From Candidatus Rokuibacteriota bacterium (lineage in GTDB: Bacteria; Methylomirabilota; Methylomirabilia; Rokubacteriales; CSP1-6): DNA of 64,000 bases. The notes under the pieces were generated by a model. That model was not told the DNA's origin. It did not search any database and worked only from the letters and a program-made list of their open reading frames with translations. The stretch covers positions 1-64,000 of the forward strand of contig JACPDG010000044.1 of the NCBI GenBank assembly GCA_016184125.1, given 5' to 3'. The translations under genes and the position numbers were made by a program. Shown piece by piece: positions 25,958 to 34,794 of the stretch; positions within the stretch are counted from its first letter, which is position 1, and the number at the start of each line of letters is the position of its first letter.

Positions 25958-27633
25958 CCGAGATCATGGCTGTGGGGGACCCTGGATGGGTCCCCCACAC
26001 CCCCCCGACGCTCGCAACCGGCCCGGGGGACCCGGGCCGGTGCTCGGGTCCGCCCCAGCCCCCGCCGAAGCTGCTGAGCCTGCTCATTCCCGCCGTGGGT
26101 GGGCAAGGCGGAGGCGTCCTGTCCGAGTGGATCGTCGACGCCGCGTCACGCGCGGGCCTCGCCGCGCACGGGACGTCGATCCCCGGCGTCGCGCAGCGCA
26201 CCGGGTCCACGACGTACTACGTCGAGGTCTTCACGGGGTGGGCGGACGCACCCGTGGGGTGCGCGGACGCACCCGTGGGCGCCGAGGGCGACATGCCCGC
26301 CTTTTCGCTCTACCCGATTCCGGGGGCGCTCGACGTGCTGCTGGTCCCGGAGCTGCTGGAGCTCGGCCGCATGGTCGAGCTCGGCCTGCCGTCGCCGGCC
26401 CGCACGACGATCATCGCGAGCACGCACCGGCTCTACTCGATCCACGAGAAGATCACGACGGCCGGCACGCTGTACCCGTCGGAGCGGCTCCTCCAGGCGG
26501 CCCGTGCGTTCTCGCGCCGCCTCGTCGCGTTCGACGCGCTCGCGCTGGCGCGGGAGCACGGGACGGAGGCCAACGCCGTGCTCCTCGGCGCCCTCGCCGG
26601 GGCCGAGGCGCTGCCGGTCCCGGACGACGCGTACCGCGCGGCGATCGAGTCGCGCGGTATCCAGGTCGAGGCGAACTGCAAGGGCTTCGACGCGGGGCGC
26701 GCGCGGGCGCGGGCGCTGCTCCGCGAGGGCGGCGACGGTATCGACGCCGACCATGCCAGGCCCCGGCGGGCCGCGCCCGACGACCCCCTGGTCGCGGGGC
26801 TGCCCGAGCCCGTGCGCGGCATCGCCCGTCACGCCGTCGTCCGTCTGGTCGATTACCAGGATCGCGCGTATGCCGAGCGGTACGCGCGCCGGCTGGCGCC
26901 GTTCGTCGCGCCGGGGCGTGACCTGGAGGTCGCCGGGACCGTCGCGCGTCTGCTCGCGGTGTGGATGACGTACGAGGATGCGATCCGCGTGGCGGACCTC
27001 AAGACGCGGGCCGCACGGTTCGAGCGCATCCGCCGCGAGGCCCCGGTCGAGGACGCCGAGATCGTCGTGACCGACTACCTCAAGCCGGACCTCGACGAGC
27101 TCTACGGGATCCTGCCCTACCGCCTCGTGGCGCCGTTCGCGCGCTGGGCCGAGCGCCGCTGGCCGGCGGGCCGCCCGAGCCTCGCGCAGCACGTGCGTAC
27201 GACGACCGTGAGCGGGTACCTGCGCGTCTGGGCGCTCGCGCGCCTGCGCCGCCTGCGCCCGGTCTCGTACCGCGCGCGCCACGAGCACGCGGGCATGGAG
27301 CGTTGGCTCGCCGCCGTGGAGCGGGCCTCGGCGTGGAGCCCGGCACTCGCGCGTGAGGTCGCGCTGGCCGCGCAGCTCGTGAAGGGGTACGGCGCGGTGC
27401 GCCGGCGGATGGTGTGCCTCTTCGACGAGCTGATCGACACGGTCATGCGCGCGGGCGCGATCGAGCACGCCCGGACCGGCGATGTGTCCGGCGCGACCGC
27501 GTTTGCCGAGCAGTATCGAACGCTCGTACGCCAGGGGCCGGAGGGCGAGACCGGGGCGCAGGCGCTCGCCCGGCGCGTGCGCGGCGACGCCGCCGGCGAC
27601 CGGCACCCGAACACGCCCGCCGCGGCCGTGTAA
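25954..27633 (+). CDS. iorB: Indolepyruvate ferredoxin oxidoreductase beta subunit, extended
   Basis: 559 residues; the gamma/beta core begins at ~residue 38 (LLSLLIPAVGGQGGGVLSEW) with PGVAQRTGSTTYYVEVF and LDVLLVPELLELGRMVE. A long C-terminal helical extension (~240-540) of the kind seen in fused IorB proteins includes GYLRVWALARLRRLRP. Residues ~5-36 (VGDPGWVPHTPPT...) are encoded by a family 1 repeat placed between the ATG and the core. A second insert at ~96-109 is a 17-bp direct repeat (26242, 26263) giving ADAPVGC twice. Both inserts keep the frame. Works with IorA. Confidence 0.87.
   Translation: MTEIMAVGDPGWVPHTPPTLATGPGDPGRCSGPPQPPPKLLSLLIPAVGGQGGGVLSEWIVDAASRAGLAAHGTSIPGVAQRTGSTTYYVEVFTGWADAPVGCADAPVGAEGDMPAFSLYPIPGALDVLLVPELLELGRMVELGLPSPARTTIIASTHRLYSIHEKITTAGTLYPSERLLQAARAFSRRLVAFDALALAREHGTEANAVLLGALAGAEALPVPDDAYRAAIESRGIQVEANCKGFDAGRARARALLREGGDGIDADHARPRRAAPDDPLVAGLPEPVRGIARHAVVRLVDYQDRAYAERYARRLAPFVAPGRDLEVAGTVARLLAVWMTYEDAIRVADLKTRAARFERIRREAPVEDAEIVVTDYLKPDLDELYGILPYRLVAPFARWAERRWPAGRPSLAQHVRTTTVSGYLRVWALARLRRLRPVSYRARHEHAGMERWLAAVERASAWSPALAREVALAAQLVKGYGAVRRRMVCLFDELIDTVMRAGAIEHARTGDVSGATAFAEQYRTLVRQGPEGETGAQALARRVRGDAAGDRHPNTPAAAV
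25966..26060 (+). repeat. Family 1 repeat inside the iorB 5' end
   Basis: GTGGGGGACCCTGG/GGTCCCCCAC hairpin, then ACCCCCCCGACGCTCG, then GGCCCGGGGGACCCGGGCC, the same block order as the intergenic copies. It is translated as iorB residues ~5-36. Confidence 0.7.
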
Positions 27634-27691
27634 CGGATCCGGCTGCCTCGCGCCTCTCTCGCCCGCGTGGTGCAAGCCCGTGCGAGGACCA

Positions 27692-27724
27692 CGGTATGGG
27701 GGGCCATGTCGGGGCCCCCCATGT
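27692..27724. repeat. Family 1 repeat, short copy c (hairpin only)
   Basis: ATGGGGGGCC and GGCCCCCCAT arms around ATGTCGG, lying between the convergent iorB and REC-PilZ genes. Only the first hairpin of the longer unit is kept. It may act as a two-way terminator although no T-run is present. Confidence 0.75.
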
Positions 27725-27730
27725 GGTAGT

Positions 27731-28429
27731 TCAGGCGTGCGCGCTGCGCGCGATCACGTCCCGGAGCCGCTGCGAGTCGGTCGCGCTCAGGTTGACGAAG
27801 AAGTAGGTTGGGCCCTCCGGGTCCTCGCGCGTCAGCACCGCCGTGACGTTCACGGGCGGACCACTGTCCGGCAGCGGGAAGTCGAGCCTGACGGCCTTTC
27901 CCGGCTGGACGCGCTCGCGCGGTCGCAGCTTCACGGCATGAAGGCTCAGCGTCAGCGAAGCGCCCTGCCACTCGCGGCCCGAGTACTCGCTCACCCGCAC
28001 GGGGAGCGCGATCGCGGCGCGTGGAGAGCGCCGGCGTTCCGGCCGTCCGGTCGAGTCTTCGCGCCGCTCGAGCGCGAGGGGACCGACGCAGTCGAGGACG
28101 TCGGCGAGGCGCTCGAGGGGGACGGGCTTGCCGACGAAGTCGAGCGCGCCGAGCCGCAGGCACTCGCGCGCCTGACTCTCGGTGGCCACGCCGGAGACCG
28201 CGACGATGGGGACGCCGAGATCGCGCACCCGCCGGAGCTGGAGGAACTCGAGCCCGCTCATCCCGGGGAGGTTGATGTCGAGGATGATCGCGTCGGGCCG
28301 GTCGACGTGCAGTCGCCCGAGCGCCGCCTCCGCGCTGCGCACGAGGATCGGCTGGTGACCGAGCTCGATCAGGTAGTCGACCAAGACGTCGCCGACACCT
28401 TCCTCGTCCTCGACGACGAGCACGCGCAT
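27731..28429 (-). CDS. Response regulator with PilZ output domain
   Basis: 232 residues. The REC domain occupies ~1-118 (VLVVEDEEGVGDVL, acceptor Asp in IILDINLPGMSGLE, VAVSGVA, FVGKPVP). A linker (ERREDSTGRPERRRSPR) leads to a PilZ domain (~130-225) that starts with RRSPRAAIALPVRVSE, the usual RxxxR...c-di-GMP-binding opening. PilZ domains bind c-di-GMP to control motility or exopolysaccharide. The second PilZ motif (D/NxSxxG) is not clear, so c-di-GMP binding is uncertain. ATG 28429 starts the REC domain. Confidence 0.82.
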   Translation of the reverse strand: MRVLVVEDEEGVGDVLVDYLIELGHQPILVRSAEAALGRLHVDRPDAIILDINLPGMSGLEFLQLRRVRDLGVPIVAVSGVATESQARECLRLGALDFVGKPVPLERLADVLDCVGPLALERREDSTGRPERRRSPRAAIALPVRVSEYSGREWQGASLTLSLHAVKLRPRERVQPGKAVRLDFPLPDSGPPVNVTAVLTREDPEGPTYFFVNLSATDSQRLRDVIARSAHA

Positions 28430-28470
28430 CGCCGAGAGTCTAGCATGCGGGCGCGCGCTCGGGTCGAGGG

Positions 28471-28499
28471 ACAATCGATTGCCGTGGCAGTCGATTGTT
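28471..28499. repeat. Family 3 palindrome, copy b
   Basis: ACAATCGATTG and CAGTCGATTGT flank CCGTGG. It sits between the starts and ends of two minus-strand genes and shares ACAATCGA with the copies at 15771 and 47091. Confidence 0.6.
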
Positions 28500-28509
28500 C
28501 CTCGACCTC

Positions 28510-29073
28510 TCAGGCCATGGGGTCGGACACGGGCGTCACCACCGATGGTGCCCCCCGGCGCGCGACCTGCCCGCTCCCCGGGACGGAGGCTCCGCGGAAG
28601 AACCCGGCCCAGAAGCCGCGCGGCACCTCGAGATCGTTCGGGAGGGCCAGCAGGGTCGGCATGTCGAAGCCGTGCGCGGCTCGATACGCGAAGCTGTAGA
28701 ACGCACTGATCGACCGCGGCGTGTACTCCCCGTTGAAGACGAGATCCAGCGCCAGGTGCATGAGCGCGCCCCACAGGTAGCCCCACAGGAGGACCGAGTC
28801 CGTCCACCACGCGAGCCCGCCGAGCATCGTGAACAGCTCGTACGAGTGGAGGACCAGGACCGCACGCTGTACCTTGCCGCCGATGTAGTACCGCAGGAAC
28901 GTGCCGGGACGGAGGTCGCGCTGCCGCTCGAACGCGACGTAGTCGATCGCGTGGTCGACGTCGATCAGGAAGCCGCCGACGGCGACGGCCGCCGTGACCT
29001 CGAGCGACCCGGTGAGCGCGGCCCACGCGGCACAGGCCGCCGTGGTCGTGACGAGGTGACCACCGGGACTCAT
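28510..29073 (-). CDS. Membrane-bound YdjM/DUF457-like putative hydrolase
   Basis: 187 residues with three to four membrane segments. Conserved polar residues within or beside helices (GGHLVTT, GGFLIDVDHAIDY, LHSYELF, ALMHLALD) match the His/Asp pattern of the YdjM/DUF457 family of inner-membrane putative metal-dependent hydrolases. Activity for the family is largely unproved. ATG 29073 starts MSPGGHLVT. It is divergent from the complex I operon, with a 240-base promoter region between. Confidence 0.6.
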   Translation of the reverse strand: MSPGGHLVTTTAACAAWAALTGSLEVTAAVAVGGFLIDVDHAIDYVAFERQRDLRPGTFLRYYIGGKVQRAVLVLHSYELFTMLGGLAWWTDSVLLWGYLWGALMHLALDLVFNGEYTPRSISAFYSFAYRAAHGFDMPTLLALPNDLEVPRGFWAGFFRGASVPGSGQVARRGAPSVVTPVSDPMA

Positions 29074-29273
29074 GCCGGCGTCCGCGGGGTGACGTGGTGG
29101 TTCATGAGGATCGCAGCGAGCAAGGCGCGTGCCTTCGCGACGATTGCGATCCGCGGGCGCCTGCAGGGGTGCGACACATCACGGCAGGTCCCGGCCGGTG
29201 CCGAGAGTGGCGAAGTCCAGTGCTCATTTTGTCCACCGAGTGTCATGCCTCCGTCGGCTCGTGACGCGCTGCG

Positions 29274-29282
29274 TGGTATACT
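29274..29282 (+). promoter_or_regulatory. Candidate promoter (extended -10) for nuo operon 1
   Basis: TGGTATACT gives TATACT at 29277-29282 with an upstream TGn, 34 bases before the nuoA GTG. No convincing -35 hexamer was found, fitting an extended -10 promoter. Confidence 0.45.
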
Positions 29283-29316
29283 CGCCCGTCGGGGCAGATT
29301 TCGGAAAGGAGTTTCC

Positions 29317-29670
29317 GTGTCGGGCTACACGGGCGTCTTCGTCTTCGCCCTGTTCATCGTCGGGTTCGGGGTCGTGTCGCTGGTCGCCTCGCGGGTTCTC
29401 CGGCCGTCGCGGCCGGACCCGATCAAGCTCATGAATTACGAATGCGGGGCCGAGCCGATCGGTTCCGCCTGGATCCAGTTTCCCGTCGGGTTCTACCTCG
29501 TGGCCATCGTGTTCATCGTCTTCGACGCCCTCGCGGTGTTCCTGTTCCCGTGGGCGCTCATCCTCGGCGCGGTCGGGCTCCCGGCGTTCTGGGTCATGGC
29601 GGTGTTCGTGGGCATCATCCTGCTCGGCTGGCTCTATGCCTACCGGGAGGGAGTGCTCGAGTGGAAGTGA
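29317..29670 (+). CDS. nuoA: NADH-quinone oxidoreductase subunit A (operon 1)
   Basis: 117 residues with three membrane helices and the family loop [21 protein letters not shown]-type segment between helices 1 and 2. NuoA belongs to the membrane arm near the quinone site. GTG 29317 has GGAAAGGAG six bases upstream. It opens an 11-gene operon and overlaps nuoB by 10 bases. Confidence 0.93.
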   Translation: MSGYTGVFVFALFIVGFGVVSLVASRVLRPSRPDPIKLMNYECGAEPIGSAWIQFPVGFYLVAIVFIVFDALAVFLFPWALILGAVGLPAFWVMAVFVGIILLGWLYAYREGVLEWK

Positions 29671-30296
29671 AGCCGCCGACGCCGGAGATCCCGCCCCCGG
29701 TCTGGACGGAGATCAAGGATCTGCAGGAGTGGGAGAAGTATCACCAGGAGCGCTCGGCGGGCGACGCCACGTCGAACACGCTCGCCGGCCTCGCGGACTC
29801 GATCCAGAACATGCCGGGCGGCTGGATCATGACCACGACGACTGAGAAGGTCTTCAACTGGGCCCGCAAGTCCTCGATCTGGCCGGTCACGTTCGGGCTC
29901 GCGTGCTGCGCGATCGAGATGATGGCCACGTTCGCGTCGCGCTTCGACGTCGAGCGGTTCGGCATGGTCCCGTTCGCGTCCCCGCGACACTCGGACCTGA
30001 TGATCGTGTCAGGCACCGTGACCATCAAGATGGCGCCGATGCTGCGGCGCATCTACGACCAGATGCCCGACCCGAAGTGGGTCGTGTCGATGGGCTCGTG
30101 CGCGAACTCGGGCGGTCCGTTCCGGCACGGGTACCACGTCGTGAAAGGCGTCGACCGGGTCGTGCCCGTCGACGTGTACGTGCCCGGCTGTCCGCCGACG
30201 CCCGATTCTCTGATGTACGGACTCCTCCGGCTCCAGGAGCGGGTCGCGGAGTTCCAGAAGACGGGAAAGCGTTCCCCGGCCGCGGTCGAAGGCTGA
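29661..30296 (+). CDS. nuoB: NADH-quinone oxidoreductase subunit B (operon 1)
   Basis: 211 residues. The four cysteines of the N2 [4Fe-4S] cluster are present in [17 protein letters not shown] and VPGCPPTP. An N-terminal ~55-residue extension ([10 protein letters not shown]...) precedes the core that starts [10 protein letters not shown]; the second NuoB copy at 62892 lacks it. GTG 29661 has a GGAGGG site and overlaps nuoA. Confidence 0.94.
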   Translation: MEVKPPTPEIPPPVWTEIKDLQEWEKYHQERSAGDATSNTLAGLADSIQNMPGGWIMTTTTEKVFNWARKSSIWPVTFGLACCAIEMMATFASRFDVERFGMVPFASPRHSDLMIVSGTVTIKMAPMLRRIYDQMPDPKWVVSMGSCANSGGPFRHGYHVVKGVDRVVPVDVYVPGCPPTPDSLMYGLLRLQERVAEFQKTGKRSPAAVEG

Positions 30297-30298
30297 GC

Positions 30299-30745
30299 GT
30301 GACCTCGTCCGAGGCCGCCACCCTCATCCGCGAGCGGTTCCGAGCGGAGCCTGTCGTCGACGGCCGGGCGGTCACCGTGGCCGTCGGCCGCGACCGGTGG
30401 CAGGAGCTCGGGGCCTTCGCGCGCGAGCGGCTCGGGTGCCTGTACTTCAACTGGCTCTCGGCCATCGACTGGAAGGAGCAGGGCCTCGAGGTGGTGGGCC
30501 GCGTCGAGAACCTCGGGACGAGGCTGGTGCTGATCATGCGCACGAAGCTCGGAGCGGAGACGCACTGTCCGACCCTCGTGGGGGTCTGGAAGGGCGCGGA
30601 CTGGATGGAACGCGAGTGCTTCGACATGTTCGGGATCACGTTCGACGGTCATCCCGACCTGCGGAGAATCCTGCTGGCGCAGGACTGGGTCGGCCACCCG
30701 CTGCGCAAGGACTGGGTCGATACCGGGTACACGCCGTATCGGTGA
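30299..30745 (+). CDS. nuoC: NADH-quinone oxidoreductase subunit C (operon 1)
   Basis: 148 residues with the 30-kDa subunit signature [20 protein letters not shown] and GHPLRKDW. It builds the connecting arm next to NuoD. GTG 30299 starts three bases after nuoB's stop. NuoC and NuoD are separate genes here, not fused. Confidence 0.92.
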   Translation: MTSSEAATLIRERFRAEPVVDGRAVTVAVGRDRWQELGAFARERLGCLYFNWLSAIDWKEQGLEVVGRVENLGTRLVLIMRTKLGAETHCPTLVGVWKGADWMERECFDMFGITFDGHPDLRRILLAQDWVGHPLRKDWVDTGYTPYR

Positions 30746-31905
30746 TGGACACCGAAGCGCGCAAGGTCGTCGAGATGGGCTGGGGCGGGAACGAGCGCCT
30801 CGTGATGAATATGGGGCCGCAGCACCCGTCCGCCCACGGCGTGTTCCGCGCGATCCTCACGCTCGAGGGCGAGACGGTCGTCGCGGTCGACGCCGTGATC
30901 GGGTACCTGCACCGCTGCCACGAGAAGCTCGGCGAGACGCTGACGTACGTGCAGTACCCGACGATCGCGTCGAAGACGGACTACGTCGCCGCGATGACCT
31001 CGGAGCTCGCGTACGTGCTGGCCGTGGAGCACCTCGGCAAGTTCGAGGTGCCGAAGCGCGCGCAGTACCTGCGGGTGATCGCGGCCGAGCTGCAGCGCAT
31101 CGCGTCGCACTGCCTGTGGCTCGGCACGTGGTGCCTGGACATCGGGGGCGCGCTCGGCGGCGGCGCGACGATCTTCCTCTACGCCATCCGTGAGCGCGAG
31201 GACGTCCTCGACCTGTTCGAGGCGCTGACCGGCGCGCGGCTGCTCTACGGCTTCCACCAGGTCGGCGGCACCCGCTACGACGTCCCGGCGGGCTGGGACA
31301 AGCAGGTCCGCGAGACGATCGACCGCATCGAGCGGCGCCTGGACGAGTACGAGGCCATGCTCGAGGACAACGCGTTCTTCCTCGTCCGCACCCAGGGCGT
31401 CGGCGTGATCTCCCCGGAGCTCGCGCAGGAGGTCGGCATCTCGGGACCGCTGATCCGCGGCTCCGGGATCGACTTCGACCTGCGCCGCTGGGCGCCGTAC
31501 TCCTCCTACGAGGACTTCGACTTCCGCGTCCCGGTCGAGACCGCGGGTGACTGCTACGCGCGCTACCGCGTCCGGATGGTGGAGTTCCGGGAATCGATCA
31601 CGATCGTGCGCCAGGCCCTCGACGGCCTGCCCGAGGGGCCGATCTCGTCGCGGCCGGGCGTGAAGTCGGTCGGCCAGGTGCGCGTGCCGAAAGGCGAAGG
31701 CTACGCGCGGGTCGAGGGCGCGCGCGGGGAGGTGGGCTGCTGCATCGTGGCGGACGGCAGCCCGAAGCCGTACCGGATGAAGTGGCGCGGCGCCTCGTTC
31801 TCGAACCTCGCGATCCTTCCCCACATCCTGCCGGGCTGCAAGATCGCCGACGTCGTGGCGATCATGGGCTCCATCGATCCGGTGTTCGGCGAGGTGGACC
31901 GGTGA
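30745..31905 (+). CDS. nuoD: NADH-quinone oxidoreductase subunit D (operon 1)
   Basis: 386 residues, the usual 49-kDa subunit length. It has MGPQHPSAHGVFR, GYLHRCHEKLGE, ELQRIASHCLWLGTW and a C-terminal DPVFGEVDR ending. Together with NuoB it forms the quinone-binding cavity. The ATG overlaps the nuoC stop (TGATG). Confidence 0.95.
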   Translation: MDTEARKVVEMGWGGNERLVMNMGPQHPSAHGVFRAILTLEGETVVAVDAVIGYLHRCHEKLGETLTYVQYPTIASKTDYVAAMTSELAYVLAVEHLGKFEVPKRAQYLRVIAAELQRIASHCLWLGTWCLDIGGALGGGATIFLYAIREREDVLDLFEALTGARLLYGFHQVGGTRYDVPAGWDKQVRETIDRIERRLDEYEAMLEDNAFFLVRTQGVGVISPELAQEVGISGPLIRGSGIDFDLRRWAPYSSYEDFDFRVPVETAGDCYARYRVRMVEFRESITIVRQALDGLPEGPISSRPGVKSVGQVRVPKGEGYARVEGARGEVGCCIVADGSPKPYRMKWRGASFSNLAILPHILPGCKIADVVAIMGSIDPVFGEVDR

Positions 31906-32900
31906 CGCTGCCGCCGCTCGCCCAGGCCGCGATCGCCGCGTTCATCGTGCTCAACGCCGTGATCCTCATGGTCGCGTACGTCACGCTCCTCGAGCGGAAG
32001 TTCGCGGCGCGCATGCAGTCTCGCATCGGCCCGTACTACGTCGGCTGGCCGCACGGGTGGCTGCAGCCGATCGCGGACGCGCTCAAGCTGATGCTCAAGG
32101 AGGACGTCGTCCCCGCCGCGGCCGACCGCTGGGTCTACAACCTGGCGCCGATCGCGTTCCTCGTCCCCTGCGTCCTGATCTTCGCGACGATCCCGTTCGC
32201 GCCGGGGCTCGGCGTCGCGGACCTGAACATCGGCATCCTCTTCTTTCTCGCCGTCTCCGCGCTCGAGATCGTCGGACTGTTCATGGGCGGCTGGGGATCG
32301 AACAACAAGTACGCGCTGATCTCGGCGATGCGGGCCGTGAACCAGATCATCTCGTACGACCTGCCGTTCATCTTCACGGCGCTCGTCCCCGTGGTGCTCG
32401 CCGGCTCGATGCAGCTCTCCGAGATCGTGTCCGCCCAGACCGGGCTCTTCGGGTGGTTCGTGTTCCGCGCCTGGGGGCTCGGCGTGCTGGCGTTGCTCGC
32501 GTACCTGGTCGCGACGATCGCCGCGGAGAACCGCGTGCCCTTCGACATCCTCGAGGCCGAGTCCGAGCTCGTCGCCGGCTTCCGCGTCGAGTACAGCGGG
32601 ATGAAGTTCGCGCTCATCCAGCTCGGCGAGTACGCGCACATCCTCGGCACGTCCTTCCTCGGCGCGCTCCTGTTCCTCGGCGGATGGCTCGGCCCGGGCC
32701 CGGCCTGGCTCGGGCCGATCTGGTTCCTGCTGAAGGCGATCTTCGTGTTCCTGCTGATCACGTGGGTGCGGTGGAGCTTCGTCAGGATCCGCGTGGACCA
32801 GATCCTCGCGATCTCGTGGAAGCTGCTGCTGCCGCTCTCGATCGTGCTGCTGATGGCGGCCGCCTTCGCCGTCGCCTGGAGTGGAGGGGCTCGTGTCTGA
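31902..32900 (+). CDS. nuoH: NADH-quinone oxidoreductase subunit H (operon 1)
   Basis: 332 residues, about eight membrane helices. Conserved loops are LERKFAARMQSRIGP, GWLQPIADALKL and the charged ENRVPFDILEAESELVAGF quinone-channel loop, plus RVDQILAISWK. It joins the peripheral and membrane arms. GTG 31902 overlaps nuoD by 4 bases. Confidence 0.95.
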   Translation: MTLPPLAQAAIAAFIVLNAVILMVAYVTLLERKFAARMQSRIGPYYVGWPHGWLQPIADALKLMLKEDVVPAAADRWVYNLAPIAFLVPCVLIFATIPFAPGLGVADLNIGILFFLAVSALEIVGLFMGGWGSNNKYALISAMRAVNQIISYDLPFIFTALVPVVLAGSMQLSEIVSAQTGLFGWFVFRAWGLGVLALLAYLVATIAAENRVPFDILEAESELVAGFRVEYSGMKFALIQLGEYAHILGTSFLGALLFLGGWLGPGPAWLGPIWFLLKAIFVFLLITWVRWSFVRIRVDQILAISWKLLLPLSIVLLMAAAFAVAWSGGARV

Positions 32901-33020
32901 TTTCATGGGGGGACTATCGAAGCCCCCCGAGCCCCCCACACGCTCGGAGCCGTCCCGGGGGGTGCGCGGACGCACCCGTGAAACCCGGGACGGCCCTCGG
33001 GGACCGGAGTCGGTCACCGG
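32893..33020 (+). repeat. Family 1 repeat forming the nuoI 5' end
   Basis: GTGTCTGATTTCATGGGGGG, then GACTATCGAAGCCCCCC, GAGCCCCCCAC, GCTCGG, CCCGGGGGGTGC and GCGGACGCACCCGTG. The reverse complement of 49037-49170 (comF start) matches it block by block. Confidence 0.82.
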
Positions 33021-33813
33021 CTTCGGGACCGGGACCCAGAGGGGCGGCGGTTCGGTCGCCGTCCTCCGCGACGGCGCGAAGGGCTTCTGGGGCGAGACGC
33101 TCCAGCTCGCGCGGGCCGTCGGCCGCACCATGGGCGTCACGTTCAAGAACCTCGTCGCGCGCAAGCCCGTGACAGTGATGTACCCGGACGTGCGCCGGCA
33201 GTACCCCGACCGCTTCCGGGGCGTGCTCGCGCTGACCTACGACAAGGAGACCGGCGAGGAGAACTGCATCGGCTGCCGTCTCTGCGAGTACATCTGCCCG
33301 CCGCAGGTCATCAAGGTCGAGATGCTGAAGGCCAAGGAGCGGAACTGGGCGAAGCACTTCACGCTCGAGCTCTACTCGTGCGAGTTCTGCGAGCTGTGCG
33401 TGCAGGTCTGCCCCACGGACGCGATCGTCATGCTGAAGACCTTCGAGCTCGCGACGTCCGACCGGCGCGAGCTGCTGCTCGACAAGGACCGGCTGCACGC
33501 GCTCGGCCTCGAGCACGAGCACTCGTGGGCCACGGGCACCAGGCTGCGTGACATGCAGGCGCCGCCGAAGGCCGCGCGCGGCGAGGGCCACCGCGACGGG
33601 GCCACCAGGGGCGAAGCCGCCGTGACAGCGCCCGCGGCCGCGGCGAAGCCGGCCGGCACCGCCGCCCTGGCAGGAGCCGGGAGCGCCGAGGAGTCCGCGA
33701 CGCCGGCACCCGCCGCGAAGGCGGACGGTCCATCGACGGCCGAGGCCGTGAAGACGGCGGCGGCGCCGCCGGCCGCGCCGGGCGAGGTGAAGACGAAGGA
33801 GACCGCTGAGTGA
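32893..33813 (+). CDS. nuoI: NADH-quinone oxidoreductase subunit I with repeat-encoded N-terminus
   Basis: 306 residues, much longer than the ~160-230 usual for NuoI. Two [4Fe-4S] motifs lie in the middle: CIGCRLCEYICP and CEFCELCVQVCPTDA. The first ~50 residues (SDFMGGLSKPPEPP...RGRTRETRDG) are encoded by a family 1 repeat, and even the GTG start (32893) is part of its sequence. The core begins at ~residue 58 (VLRDGAKGFWGETLQLARA). The C-terminal ~95 residues are an Ala/Pro/Lys-rich low-complexity tail. GTG 32893 overlaps nuoH by 8 bases; another GTG lies at 32881. Confidence 0.92.
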   Translation: MSDFMGGLSKPPEPPTRSEPSRGVRGRTRETRDGPRGPESVTGFGTGTQRGGGSVAVLRDGAKGFWGETLQLARAVGRTMGVTFKNLVARKPVTVMYPDVRRQYPDRFRGVLALTYDKETGEENCIGCRLCEYICPPQVIKVEMLKAKERNWAKHFTLELYSCEFCELCVQVCPTDAIVMLKTFELATSDRRELLLDKDRLHALGLEHEHSWATGTRLRDMQAPPKAARGEGHRDGATRGEAAVTAPAAAAKPAGTAALAGAGSAEESATPAPAAKADGPSTAEAVKTAAAPPAAPGEVKTKETAE

Positions 33814-34301
33814 CGGTCGAGACGGTGGGGTTCTGGCTGGTGGCGGCGGTGCTGCTGGCATCGAGCCTCGCCGTGGTGCTGACGAAGAACCTGTTCCACG
33901 CCGTGCTGTACCTGGCCGTCGCGCTGGTGGCGACCGGCGTCGTGTTCCTGCTCCTCGAATCCCCGTTCCTCTTCGGCGTCCAGCTCCTGCTGTACGCGGG
34001 CGGCGTCGTCACGATCGTCGTGTTCGCGATCATGCTGACCGAGCGCCTCGTCGGCGAGCGGATCACGCAGACGAGCCGGCACGTCGTGAACGGCGCGATC
34101 GTGTCGGCGGCCGTGTTCGTCGCGGTCGTCGGCTTCCTCCTGCAGGCCGGTGCGCCGGCGCCCGTGACGGAGCGACCCGACCAGCTGGCCGGGCTCGGCC
34201 GGGCCCTCGTCGGCCCGTATGCGGTGACGCTCGAGCTGCTCGGCGTGCTCCTGGTCGCCGCGCTCCTGGGCGCGATCTACTTCGCGCGCGCCGACGACTG
34301 A
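33810..34301 (+). CDS. nuoJ: NADH-quinone oxidoreductase subunit J (operon 1)
   Basis: 163 residues with five membrane helices and the conserved LFGVQLLLYAGGVVTIVVFA helix 3 region that carries the pi-bulge. GTG 33810 overlaps nuoI by 4 bases. Confidence 0.92.
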   Translation: MTVETVGFWLVAAVLLASSLAVVLTKNLFHAVLYLAVALVATGVVFLLLESPFLFGVQLLLYAGGVVTIVVFAIMLTERLVGERITQTSRHVVNGAIVSAAVFVAVVGFLLQAGAPAPVTERPDQLAGLGRALVGPYAVTLELLGVLLVAALLGAIYFARADD

Positions 34302-34379
34302 TCCGATGACGCCCCTCGACTCCCTGAGAACAGCCGTGCGCGCGTGTGACCTCGAACAGCCCTCAATCCCTGCCGCTCC

Positions 34380-34483
34380 GAGCGCCGGCACCGGTCCGGC
34401 CGCGGACCGCGTTGCCGGCGCAATCGATCCTGGGGGGAGGTCTCGGCCGGGGGAGTTCCGAGGGGGGCGTAGCCCCCTCCGAG
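34380..34483 (+). repeat. Family 2 two-hairpin repeat, copy b (between nuoJ and nuoK)
   Basis: GCGCCGGCA...TGCCGGCGC arms with a longer loop holding a CGGTCCGGCCGCGGACCG inner stem, then AATCGATCCTGGGGGGAGG and AGGGGGGC-GTA-GCCCCCT, CCGAG. It occupies most of the only large gap (34302-34490) in the operon. Confidence 0.8.
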
Positions 34484-34490
34484 TTACGCG

Positions 34491-34790
34491 ATGAGTCTGC
34501 ACGGCTACCTCACGCTCGGCGCCCTCGTGTTCGCGATCGGCCTCTTCGGCGTCGTCACGCGCAGGAACGCCGTCGGCATGCTCCTCGGCATCGAGCTCAT
34601 GCTGAACGCCGTCAACATCAACCTCGTCGCGTTCTCGCGGTTCCACGCGGATCTCGGCGGGATCGTCTTCTCGCTCTTCACGATCGCCATCACGGTCGCG
34701 GAGGTCGCGCTCGGGCTCGCGATCGTGATCGTGATCTTCCGTGTCCGCAAGACGATCGAGGCCGACCGCCTCGACCTGCTGAGGGGCTGA
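34491..34790 (+). CDS. nuoK: NADH-quinone oxidoreductase subunit K (operon 1)
   Basis: 99 residues, three membrane helices, with the conserved Glu in GIELMLNAVNINLVAF and a second Glu in ITVAEVALGLA, both part of the proton path. ATG 34491 lies eight bases after the family 2 repeat, whose CCCCCTCCGAG tail leaves a weak ribosome site. Confidence 0.95.
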   Translation: MSLHGYLTLGALVFAIGLFGVVTRRNAVGMLLGIELMLNAVNINLVAFSRFHADLGGIVFSLFTIAITVAEVALGLAIVIVIFRVRKTIEADRLDLLRG

Positions 34791-34794
34791 CGCC

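Noticed and set aside
34306-34494. A 62-aa frame between nuoJ and nuoK
   Set aside because: It is made almost wholly of the family 2 repeat, overlaps the nuoK start and has no protein features.
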